Source: Physcia stellaris (taxonomy: Eukaryota; Ascomycota; Lecanoromycetes; Caliciales; Physciaceae). Taken from it: a stretch of DNA of 64,000 nt. The stretch lies in the NCBI GenBank assembly GCA_018902385.1, contig JABSSW010000023.1, forward strand, positions 248,001-312,000, read 5' to 3'. Each line of letters begins with the position of its first letter. The first letter of the stretch is position 1. Position numbers and translations under genes: made by a program. Below, piece after piece: positions 11,117 through 20,705 of the stretch. The notes below the pieces were generated by a model. The model ran no database searches and had not been told where the DNA came from. It was given only the letters and a program-made list of their open reading frames with translations.

Positions 11117-11542
11117 ATGGAAAAGGATATCGATATCACGCTCTTTGGGGACGAGGGGGAGATAGAAGTGGAATTGAAAGCACGCGTAGACACAGCACTT
11201 TCGATCAGCATCGTTTCGAAATCCTTGATCAATAGGCTCAGAGCTAAATCGCAACCGAGTCAAGGCCGCTCTGTCAGAGATTCAAGAGGAAAGCTTCATG
11301 CCCCCATCGGTCGAGTCGATCTGTTATGGCATCGGAAGGCTGTCCCGAAGACCAACCAGCAGACCTTCTTCGTCGTGGATTCGTCTGATGAGACTGTGAT
11401 ATTCGGAGCAAATGCAGTTCCTCCGGAGGACTTCCCCAGTATTCAGCCTGTAGGACTTGGAAAACAGAGCGAAGGTATGACGCAGATCGAGAATTACTCT
11501 CTAAAGACAGAAGCTGCAGCTAACCAGTATGTTTACATCTAG
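11117..11542 (+). pseudogene. Isolated, weak retropepsin-like domain (gene fragment)
   Basis: From the ATG at 11117 the frame encodes 141 residues aligned by eye with the two intact retropepsin-like domains in this window. It shares the β-strand opening (DIDITLFGDEGEIEVEL), the VSKSLINRL step after the active-site loop, and the APIGRVDLLWH and FFVVDSSDETVIFG segments. The active-site loop is not a canonical DTG/DSG, so proteolysis is doubtful. About 20 bases past the stop, another frame encodes a lysine/glutamate coil (EAKKRQEQKKQEELAKRAKD). The original gene may therefore have been longer. I read this as a decayed or regulatory paralogue of the neighbouring host genes. Confidence 0.45.
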
Positions 11543-12570
11543 AGGCGAAAAAGCGACAAGAGCAAAAAAAGCAAGAGGAATTAGCCAAACGGGCTAAAGA
11601 TAAGAAGGATCAAGAGGATCGTGAAAAGAGAAGGCAAGAACAGGGCCGTTCGGGAAGATAAATCGAGCGCTGGCGATCTACATGTCCCTCCGCCGTCGTG
11701 CTTTTCTTGGTCTCTAAAGTTATTATTGAAAGGATCAAGTAGTAAAATGAGAAACCTAGCTCACCTCCTCCGCTCCTTTTCTGAGTTTCTGTTAGATATA
11801 CGAGCTTTTGCTAGTCGGATTGTCGCCCGAGAATTACAAGCCTCTGGGTTTCTTATGTTCTGAGGAACATAGGGAGAGCTGGGCCTCATGAGGAGTGGGC
11901 ATATTGGACTGGGAGTAGAGGAAATCGACTCCGTGTCGCTAAAGGCGCACAGGCGGATATGCCGATGTTTGGTACCGACACAAGCGGCGGAAGCTTTTAT
12001 TGCCCAATCCTTGATCTCGAGACGCTTGCGAATAATGCTTGTCTTTAATAATTTATTTTTCTTTCACATTATTTCACGTTTTTCACATCGAGATTTTACG
12101 AGATTGATTTCGTAAGTGCTTTTGAACTCTGTGACTATACTAATATCACAGGTAGTATCAGTTATTGTACACAAATATAGACTGAAATTGTTTTGTTCTT
12201 GAGTTTAACCGCTTCGAAAAAAAAGCTATCGTGGAGTACAATTGTAGTGTGCAAAAAGATGAAGCGAGGCATTAATATTCGCAAGCGTCTTGCGAACGAG
12301 AAAGCGCTCGCGGCTCCAATTGTCAATTTTTGGGGAAGGTGAAACAAGGTTATGACTAATCAAACTTTCTCCAATCATATATTGCTGCAAAAGTATCACT
12401 TCTAACCTTTTCAGGCAGCGCGCTAGCTCTTTGGAACTCAAGCTTCCCAATTTCTTGATGCAATTCTTTGTTCACATTTGAATTTATGCTCCTGATGCCG
12501 AACTTTCCCTTCGTCCAATAACAGAGCGCTGGCCATACAGAGACAGGCTCGCTCTGCCTCAGCACGTCTT
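11543..12570. other. AT-rich spacer downstream of DUF7580 gene
   Basis: About 1 kb with no gene I can support. The stretch 12030-12240 is markedly T/A-rich. The first 120 bp carry a lysine-rich coil frame that probably belongs to the fragment at 11117. Confidence 0.35.
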
Positions 12571-14560
12571 TTAGATCCAGCCCCCTTCAAGTGGTCCAAA
12601 ACAGTTATTCTTCAAATTTTCACTCAGAGGAACAACAATCCGGTTAAAGACTTGCTTTTGAAAATCCGTATCCTCAATGTTGATATCACGAGAATCAAAT
12701 CTACAGTATAGGCATCTGTGTACGACGTTGCCGTAGACGTTTCCAGCCTCATAGTCAACATCTTGCAGCAGTCGTTTGGCTGTTCTGAAGCGTCTCTCTG
12801 CATCATCAGCGTTGTTCTCCGAGTCCTCTGGTATTTCCAAGTCCTCCAAGGGCCTTTTAAAGCACAATTCGATGAGCATAAATCCAAGCGAGCGCAAGAT
12901 CTCGCTGTGCGCATGGTATATTGCAGAGCCTGGATTCGCTGGTGTGCTTGCTTTCGTAACGTGTCCTGAGATCCTGCAAGATAAATATGGATGCAAGCGG
13001 CCAACTGCTAGAGTTTGTGAACCAGGCCGGGGAGCGTGCAGGATGAAAATGCTGGTGCTTCTCCAATATTTGGGAAGCCATGGTGTCTCACCTAACTGGA
13101 GGACACTGGACGCTAGAGCTAGCGCTAGGTGAAGTCTATTTTCCCTACTCAAGTAACGTTCTCGCGGCTCCGGCGACTTGAGAAGGTCACCCAGTGAGCC
13201 AATCCATGTGCGTGACTCCACACGTTCAAGGAATGTAAGGTGATGCTGGTATTTTCCCACAGTGTCGTCTTCGAGAAAGCCTATATCGTAGCCTGGGTTA
13301 TGACCTAGTCGAAGCTCACCACAAAGACCCACAGATCCCCTGCCTTTGCTAAGATTGAAGGAACTACTACGAGATGCAGCAGCGCTAGAAGGTGTACTGA
13401 CTGCAAATCGCACGGAGCGGCTGCCACGAGAAGGCGATGAGCTAGTGGAAGATCAGCATAATTTGATGCATGCGGTTGATGTTTCCGTGAAACATAAGGG
13501 AAGTTGACCGTCGTACTTTGCAAAAGCTGGTCCGCTTGGAAGTACCTGATCCTTACGATTTTGGACAGGATGGGCTTCAAGCCGTCTTCCTTCATGTAGG
13601 CTCGAGAACTCGTTAGGTCTTACTTCTGCTGACAACAGTAATCCAAACTTGACATCGGACGATTTATGACCTTCCAGCCTGGGCTCGCATAAACTCCAAG
13701 GTCGTGGTTCCAAGCGCAGGCTAATTACGTGTGGCGTTGAGCATCTGCCATGCCTGCATTTCCACGACGACTCTCTCATGATAGCAGCATGAAAACTCCT
13801 TGCATGTTGACGGATGGTTTTAAAGATCGCAGCACTCTGTTGGATGCGTCGTTTCTCTTCGTGCCTACGGCCTCGATTTAGAAGCTGCTCAAGAGCCTTG
13901 TTGCCGCTTTGAATCTCGGAAAGTGATTCGTCATACATTGTCTTGGTAAGTGTGTTCTTAAGTCTCTTGAGCTGACCCTGGATCGAGTGACTATTCCAGG
14001 AAACCTATGAGCTCAAGGTGTAGTCAGCCTCCAGATCAAGTCCCCCTTAATAGGTGACGCAGCATTCTAGCGATCGGACTCCTTGAATAAAAAATGGAGT
14101 TACTTGGGCGCTCATTGACCAGATGTCTGGCGAAGGTGCTTGGGCATCGCAAGATTGGGGAAATGCCTACCGCTCCAGACGGATCAATCCCCAGCTTCCG
14201 CTTCATGTGCTCTAGAGTCTGAACCAAGTCCTCTGCCCAGGCTATGTAGCTGTCATACGAGGGATGGAGCAGAGTCTGTAAAGCATCTCTATATTCGGGC
14301 TTTTGCCATAAAGGAGACGTAGGACTCTCCAGCATCGTTGTAAAATCCTCCGAGCTTACGATACCCTCAAGTAAACTTTCTGTGAGACTCTGATACGCGA
14401 CTTCTTCAGCCTCAAGTTTTCGAGCATATCTAGCGAGCTCTCGACCATAGTGGTGCCACCGTCGAATCGTTTGCGCGCCTTCTATATAGCTTTTTAAGCA
14501 GGATATCACGATAGGAAATGCAGCGAGCGCCAAGCCTGCTGTTTCAACGCCAGCGACCAT
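12571..14560 (-). CDS. DUF7580 protein with helical N-terminal domain
   Basis: Three exons (14560-14171, 14004-13517, 13441-12571) join in phase to give 582 residues. The start MVAGVETAGLALAAFPIVIS opens a helical domain (about 1-130) with an apolar first helix, typical of Pezizomycotina DUF7580 proteins and reminiscent of HeLo-type N-termini; that resemblance is inference. The middle part (TPHVISLRLEPRPW) is followed by a Ser-rich linker. The C-terminal domain begins LHLALALASSVLQLGETPWL and includes HPYLSCRI, HSEILRSLGFMLIELCFKRP and VHRCLYCRFD. That layout resembles the ATP-less kinase-fold regions seen next to such N-termini in fungi. Function is unknown. The first intron (166 bp) is longer than its neighbours. 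The 5' end faces the zinc-finger/retropepsin gene at 15065 across 504 bp. Confidence 0.8.
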
Positions 14561-15064
14561 GTCTTCGAGTGATGCAAAGGATTCAAGATCTGAGCATTGA
14601 AAACGGAAGCGGCATGGCGATGCTCGATAGGCTGGAATAAGGCTGCAACCTCGGCGCGGATACCGTATGATACAGCGCCGCAACGTTTGGCTACTTCTAT
14701 CTCTCATCTCCACGCCATGAGAACTACGCTGATATACCTGACTTTCTCTTGAACTAGCGGCTGCTTATGCTGACATCAAGATCGGGACAGTCTAGAAAGT
14801 GGATAAGTTATCGCTCATCGCTAAGGCTTTGTAAAAGTACAGGTCGAAAGGTCTTCGCATTGGACTACGGCTAAGAATACATCATTCAAAGTGGTCTAAG
14901 GCGCCATACTTTATCACTAGGGGTTGTACAATGCTTTGGCTGCAAGACTCGAATATCCACTATCAACGCGCATTACCTTAATGTACAATATGTCTCCTGC
15001 TCCCACGTTTCGCAAATCCGATCCGGATCTGAGTCTCCTGGCCTAGGGGTCGATCATTTGAACC
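14561..15064. promoter_or_regulatory. Shared upstream region, DUF7580 / C2H2-retropepsin pair
   Basis: These 504 bp separate the start codons of two divergent accessory genes. The geometry allows a shared regulatory region. No defined binding site was recognised, and co-regulation is inference. Confidence 0.4.
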
Positions 15065-17012
15065 ATGGCCGCTACCATTTCTTCCTTAGTCCGCTTATGC
15101 CTTAAGATATATAACGATTTTACAGCAGAACTACAACGTTTTGCTTCTAAGCACGGGATAGAAAGTAATTGTATCCTTTGGGAAGACGAGCTAGGGCGCT
15201 TGAGAGTTTGGACGGCAAATATTGGTGCTCATCAGACTGGCCAGTCCTCGCTCGATTACAGATTACGAGACGCATCACACATCCGTTTGCACATTGTGAA
15301 ATTATTGGAAGATTTACATCAGACATTGAAACACGTTAAGGGATTATTAGATGATGACAGCCTCGAAATTACATCCGATCATAGCGCCACCTCTAGTGAT
15401 AGCGATGTGTCCATTGCGGAGGACCCGGCAGCAGAGCTTTTTGAATTGCACGAAGACCTTGTTTGTATCATTGACTGCTTGTATCGAACGTCGATGCTGG
15501 TCCGAAGGCCAGCCCGCCATGATTTCCTTACCGAACGTGATCCCGATAATATCGCCCGCTACGAGTTTTGGGATATACGCCACGTCAAAGAAAAGTTTCC
15601 GAAAGCAGATTCGAAACTACATCGCAGCTTAGGCGCAGCAATCACACAAAGGCGAAGGTACCTGGCTTACCGCAAGCGACATCATGAAAAACTAGGGAAG
15701 CAGATGGAAATGACCAATGATCTATCGGTCGGAGCTCCTACTGACATGTCAGAAACTGTTGCCACAGAGTTTGAGCCTCAAGACGAGCTTCGACATGAGG
15801 TCTCTTCAGTTGCAGGCTTCTCACAGACTTCTTATGCCCCGTCACTTACACATGGTGGAGCTTTCACCATACCAGCTCCACCTAAGGAATCAAGAGACGG
15901 AAGCCCATTTGAGGTATGTCTTTTCAAAGCAATTCTCCTATTTACCTATGTGTCCGTGAACAGTGTCAAACATATCTTTAGAGCGGCGTACCTTGAAAAC
16001 ATTTACTGAAGGTCAGCGTTCGTTCCCATGAAGATGCTGACAGCCCATGTATTAAAAGTGTCCCTACTGTTTCTATATCATTACCGTCGATAGCGGCAGG
16101 GACTGGCAGCATCACCTTATGGGGGACATCCTGCCTTACAGTTGTATCTTTCCGGACTGCCCTATTAGCAACAAGTTGTTTGATAGTCGCCACGAATGGT
16201 ATGGGCATTTGCAGATGGAGCACAAAGTCTTCGATCCCGAACGTGGAGAGATTGCTGAAAGCAGTCGGCAAATTGGCGTGCAAGATCCAAGTACATCCGG
16301 GCCGAGTATTTGCGTCTTTTGTGAGGCACCTTTGAGATCTTCGGGAGAGTTTGAACGTCATGTAGCGCGGCATTTGCAGGAGCTCGCTCTGTATGTTCTG
16401 CCTCCAGCGGACTTTGATGACGAAGATGAAATACTGGACGATCCGCCACACGACGATTCTTTGGATGAGCCCACGAGCATACACCAAGCTGACTCAGTTG
16501 AAGTGAGTCAAAGCACAACTCATCAATCGGTCACACCAAGTAACACTGGAGAGCAGTCTTCATCTGGAGCTGTTGCCGAGCCTGCGGCACCAGACACACA
16601 AGAAATAAAGTCAGGGTCGGAAGTAGTCTCTAATCCCTCCCAACTCAGTACAAAGGATGTTGCAGCCCCAAAGTGGATGGAAACTACGTTCAAGATGGTG
16701 ATCCATCTACCTGAAACCAGCAAAATTAGAGTTGCAAAATTGGATACAGGAGCCGATGTCAATGTGATGAGCAAACAGGTCGCAGATTCCCTAGGTTTCA
16801 AGCTGCAACCGTACTTTGGCGGAGACCTTCTTCCATCTGGAGGGCGTATAACACCTCTAGGCCAACTTACACTGGACTGGCACATTATGGGCAAAGAAGA
16901 GACCTATACAAACACATTCGTTGTAGTGGACGCTAAGGAGTTCGATGTCGTGTTGGGTCATAAGACGATCCGCGAGATTGGGTTCTGGACGAGAAACCAT
17001 AAGATATGGTAA
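15065..17012 (+). CDS. AcuF-like C2H2 zinc-finger protein fused to a retropepsin-like domain
   Basis: Two exons, 15065-15913 and 16059-17012, joined by a 145-bp intron (gtatgt...taaaag), give 600 residues. Residues 1-280 are a helical fungal N-terminal region (SSLVRLCLKIYNDFTAELQ, LRDASHIRLHIVKLLEDLHQ, and a basic YLAYRKRHHEKL). Residues 284-390 are the AcuF-type C2H2 block: CPYCFYII, then HLMGDILPYSCIFPDC, LFDSRHEWYGHLQMEH, ICVFCEAPL and FERHVARHLQELALYVL. An acidic Ser-rich linker leads to a C-terminal pepsin-fold half (about 490-600): FKMVIHLPET, RVAKLDTGADVNVMS with catalytic Asp near 512, LGQLTLDWHIMG and FDVVLGHKTIREIGFW. AcuF-like proteins are common in Pezizomycotina, but a retropepsin-like tail on one is not an arrangement I recognise. 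DNA binding is not demonstrated; the zinc ligands are intact. Confidence 0.82.
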
Positions 17013-18107
17013 CTGAAATCGGGATTATAGAGAGATCTTCTGGGGCATCAGCTTGCTTATCGGTCTTAGCAGCGTATTCAAAGTCATTTACTGGAGTATC
17101 TACACCATAGCTCTGTGGCTATGTAGAGACTGTTGTGGTACTAGTCAACAGGATCAGGATATTACAAAAATGTATTTTACAGATTTAAGGAACGTCAAGT
17201 TGCTTTTCATACTCATCGACGACAAACCCGTGATGGACCCTCCCTTTGTGCGAAGCCGTGGACTAACAACATGTAATATTATATCCACATGTGCCAAATC
17301 TTTAATTCGCAGTCATGTCGGTTTACATACCATCACCCCAAACTACGGACTAAATTTTGGAACCCTGAGTATAAGCTAACTAACATTACAGAACTCAGTC
17401 GATCTCCATCAATCCGATTCGGAGAGCTATTGATGAACAGCTATTATTTAACGTAAAACGAGAAGAGTTCCAGCAAATAATTGATGAGCTTGTAGATAAC
17501 TCAGCTGAATTAAGTAAGAGTCTACTAAGACCTACATTCAGTATATTTCTCAAGCCTCCTTCAAATTTTTATATAACATATGATGATACTTGATGCACAA
17601 ATCCTTAGTATCTCAGCAGTTATTCCAGAGGCGATGCGTGAGATGCTCGAATTCTGCTCTAGGACTTTGAATTTTGCTTCATTCGTGAGAAGACCAAAAT
17701 TTGAATAGCACGCATGTGTTCAAGAAGGCAGAATTGATGGGAAAACTCAATCGATTGAAGAAAAGCTGAATGTAGTACTCCGAAATTGCTACATCAGTCA
17801 CTGGTTCTTGCTACAAGGCGCCGCGATCTGGTTCGATCATGACACAACTGTACTCGAAAACATGAAAGTACCGACTGATTGATCTTGCCATCATTGTATT
17901 TGAAAGGGCTGTGTGTGCGAGTCGGAGACACATCTGTGTGAGGTGCCGAGAAAGTCGCAAGCAGTCCGGCCTGGACTAAGGTAACCCCTTTTCTCAACCA
18001 GCCACAGAATTCGCACCTTCCACCTCGTAAACTCGAACCTCCAGACTACCTTTTTTCAAACAAACAGTAATAATATGTCGCAATCATTTTATGTAATTCT
18101 TGTTTAA
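17013..18107. other. Spacer with possible small spliced gene
   Basis: Two segments read like exons on the plus strand: 17392-17512 (ISINPIRRAIDEQLLF, VKREEFQQIIDEL) and 17621-17709 (IIPEAMREMLEFCSRTLNF, ending TAG). They are joined by a plausible intron (gtaaga...ctcagcag). A leading segment at about 17170-17280 (MYFTDLRNVKLLFILIDDK) does not splice to them in phase. The protein family is not recognised and the model is incomplete. Confidence 0.25.
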
Positions 18108-18392
18108 TTAATCAAAATCGGAAAATGCCGTATGCGATATCGCAGTAATCGTCCTGGATCTGGGGGATTGCATCCCTTCATTGCGGAGGAGGCGAGCGCG
18201 AGTGTCCATTTCAGCGTTGGCTTGCGCGATCCTCAGCAGTAGATTCTTGTCTGAGGCTCTGTCAGTGCTTGCTGTAACCTACGAAGAGGTATCTTAGGAT
18301 TTACCTAGAGCGTTAGCTACGTGTTACGCTAGTGTGAGGGAGACGACGTTGGGCGAGAAGACGACGATTGAAAGAAGAGCAATCGGTCTCAT
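18108..18392 (-). CDS. Small putative secreted protein, 71 residues
   Basis: Two exons, 18392-18328 and 18258-18108, are separated by a 69-bp intron (gtaaca...ctgacag) and give 71 residues. The first 21 residues (MRPIALLSIVVFSPNVVSLTL) look like a signal peptide with likely cleavage after the following Ala-Ala. The mature part starts SDKNLLLRIAQANAEMDTRA and continues with LLRNEGMQSPRSRTITAISH. It is basic, helical at first, Ser/Thr-rich later, and has no cysteine. I recognise no family. Support comes from the in-phase splice, the typical signal peptide and the absence of stops. It lies in the accessory island and could be an effector-like or signalling peptide. That idea is inference. Confidence 0.5.
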
Positions 18393-19594
18393 GACCTCTG
18401 ATTTGGTGGGTTGGGTGGAATAATTGGATGTTGGAGTGAGCTTTCAATCGTGATAATTGTGGCAACAACGTATTGCAACTTATTCGAACGGAGGGTACTT
18501 TTCAACAATTTTGATGGAACTGAGAAACACGTCTCCAAAGAATGGGAGAAAGGAGTTCACCGTACTATCTTGCCCTGTCGGCCTTTTTGGCCATCCTTTA
18601 GCTTCTCGTCGCTTGACGTGACATTATCGAAGGACTTGGTTCCCAGCGATTAGCAGCACTTAAACGTTATAGCTGCATCTGCATTCAAGATTATCCAAGC
18701 CCGAACTAGATCCTGCAGTGGTAGCTACATATAGAACACTAATGCGTGACATCTGTGGGGCTGTAAACGGACTCTCTCTCTAATTCCACAAAGTAGGGGC
18801 GCTACCATGACCACAGAGCTAGCCCTCTTTATGGAAACAACAATTGATGCTGCTAAACATAGACGAGCTAAGTTCTGTTATACTAATGTAATAAGTTCAA
18901 GGACATCAAGCGTGAAGCTAAGAATGAAGCTGCCAAGTTATAATAGGAGAAATGCATAGACGCAAGTTTTGCTCCACACATAGAATTGTGTTTTTGGAAA
19001 GCCCTCGATCTATTCCTTCTGTCGGAAGAGCAGCCTAGAGATAGACATCCTTCCATCACGAGAAGCTCTAAGCCGTGGAGGGAATTTGACCAACTGCCGA
19101 TCTTGCAACGATTTTGGTACGATCAAAACAAAGGAGACTCGTAAACGTCGGCCCTCGTTTCACTTACGAAGATAGTGAGAGACTTGGTCGTGCATGCAGT
19201 GGTTAACGATGCAATCCATTACCGGCGTTCCAAATGTTGCGAATGTGGCGCAATTTCCCCAGCCTTGCCATAGCATCGACGGTCCGACAATGTCAGCGTC
19301 GTGGAATGAACTATATGACATTCCCTGTCCATGAACTCTCGGGCACAACGCGGATTTCCCACGCTCCCTCAGAGGGCTTTCATGTTTACCATCGTCAGTC
19401 ATCGCTTTGAGCAGAGCTAGGAAAACTCACACGCTGCACTGCGTCACAAATGAGCCTCCGTCTCGCACGACTGTGGCATCGTTCGTTGTAAGTATTGATC
19501 AATGGTGCGGGAGATCCATCGTCATGCTAAATGCCGCGAAAGATGGTGTCTTCCGTCTTTCTCCTTTGGATCTGATCTTCTTTTTCAACGATTT
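18393..19594. other. Gene-poor accessory spacer
   Basis: About 1.2 kb without a supportable gene. An 80-codon minus-strand frame at 19160-19402 (starting MTDDGKHESPLRERGK) lies just beyond the 3' end of the HTH gene and could be an exon, but no splice or family evidence backs it. Confidence 0.3.
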
Positions 19595-20412
19595 TCATCC
19601 CAAGCTTGGATCTATAACCGAGTTGAGATCTGTCAGCGTAGAGTGTATTGAATCATCTCCAGTAATAGCTGACGATGGATGTTGCTCTAGGCTATGAATT
19701 TGCTCTTGTGCATTTCCACTATGGCCGTATTGAAGGGGCGTGGCATCTTGATCGGGTCTGGACTGAGTGATATCCGGATTTGCCTCGCTGGGAGTAGATT
19801 GCTGGAGATGATGCTCTAAGTGATGCCCAAGATCCCCCTCGAAATCTACTGTTGCTGTGCCATTCTCCATGTTTCTCGTGTCTGCCAAAGCTGTTGTTGG
19901 CTGTGCTGTATGGTCACCTGCATGTAATCCATTTACTTGCTCTTTTCCTGCAAAGTTTACCGCGGTACGGATCTGTCGCGTCTTGTTGAATCCTTTCATG
20001 CAGCCCTTTAATTTCAATGTTCTGGATATCGTCGGAAGGCTGACATCATGATTGAAAGCCTCCTTCAAGACTCTTTGCATTTCCGTCAAATACGCATCTG
20101 GTCGCCCATGAACATAGCCAAGTAGATACTGTTGAGACAACAGGAACGGTTAGCTGCCGGTGGCACTGAGTGGTCCTCTCAAGTTTCAAGAAAACATACA
20201 TGCTCTTGCTCAGATGTCAAGCTCTTGTGTCCGCCAGCATTGCCTATTGGCGGAGCGTCCATTGATCCATGTCGCTCAAGGTTCCTTTTCCAACGACGAA
20301 TCGTATTTTTTGGGACCTTGGTGTACTCTGCGATATCTGGAACTTTGACTCCGCGTTCGAGTTCGCCACGGATGTGAACTTTGAGCTCTTTATCTTTGCC
20401 GGGGTTGACCAT
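19595..20412 (-). CDS. Transposase-type helix-turn-helix protein without catalytic domain
   Basis: Two exons, 20412-20200 and 20128-19595, joined by a 71-bp intron (gtatgt...caacag), give 248 residues. Residues 1-60 hold a homeodomain-like HTH (IRGELERGVKVPDIAEYTKV, then PKNTIRRWKRNLERHG). After the linker GGHKSLTSEQEHYLLGYVHG comes a second HTH-like unit (AYLTEMQRVLKEAFNHDVSL, PTISRTLKLKGCMKGFNK). This paired arrangement is what Tc1/mariner and related DNA transposases carry at their N-terminus. The DDE catalytic core that should follow is absent. The C-terminal 120 residues are instead polar, rich in His/Gln/Asp/Thr. It could be a domesticated DNA-binding domain or a truncated transposon copy with an acquired tail. 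The intact splicing favours a host gene. Its start faces the acyl-CoA oxidase gene 293 bp away. Confidence 0.65.
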
Positions 20413-20705
20413 GATGCTAAATAGCAGCAGTACAGAAAGCTTGTGCGTTTTCAGTCGAGAAAGACCGATTGAAGATGCTTTAGCGTGCTGTCCCCGTTTC
20501 GATCTACCGGCGATTCGGACTTAAGAAAGTTGGACCTCGGCAGCTTTTGAGAAAACCCCCAAAGAAACGATGACGGGATGCCGTTCATGCGGCGCATGGG
20601 ACAGCGTTGCCTTGTCTTTGAGTCGCATGACGGGCACGGCACTATCCTGCCATCGCTTTACCCCAGACGGCCTCTACATACATTTTTGGAGCCATCGCAG
20701 CAATA
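20413..20705. promoter_or_regulatory. Divergent promoter region, HTH gene / acyl-CoA oxidase
   Basis: Two start codons face away from each other across 293 bp, so the promoters of the HTH protein and the acyl-CoA oxidase lie here. Fungal acyl-CoA oxidase genes are often fatty-acid induced through CCTCGG-type sites. CCTCGG occurs once at about 20536-20541, but one hexamer is weak evidence. Confidence 0.35.

Noticed and set aside
7988-17012. Retropepsin-like domains as remnants of an LTR retroelement
   Set aside because: No reverse transcriptase, RNase H, integrase or long terminal repeat is visible, and two of the domains sit at the ends of spliced host-type proteins.
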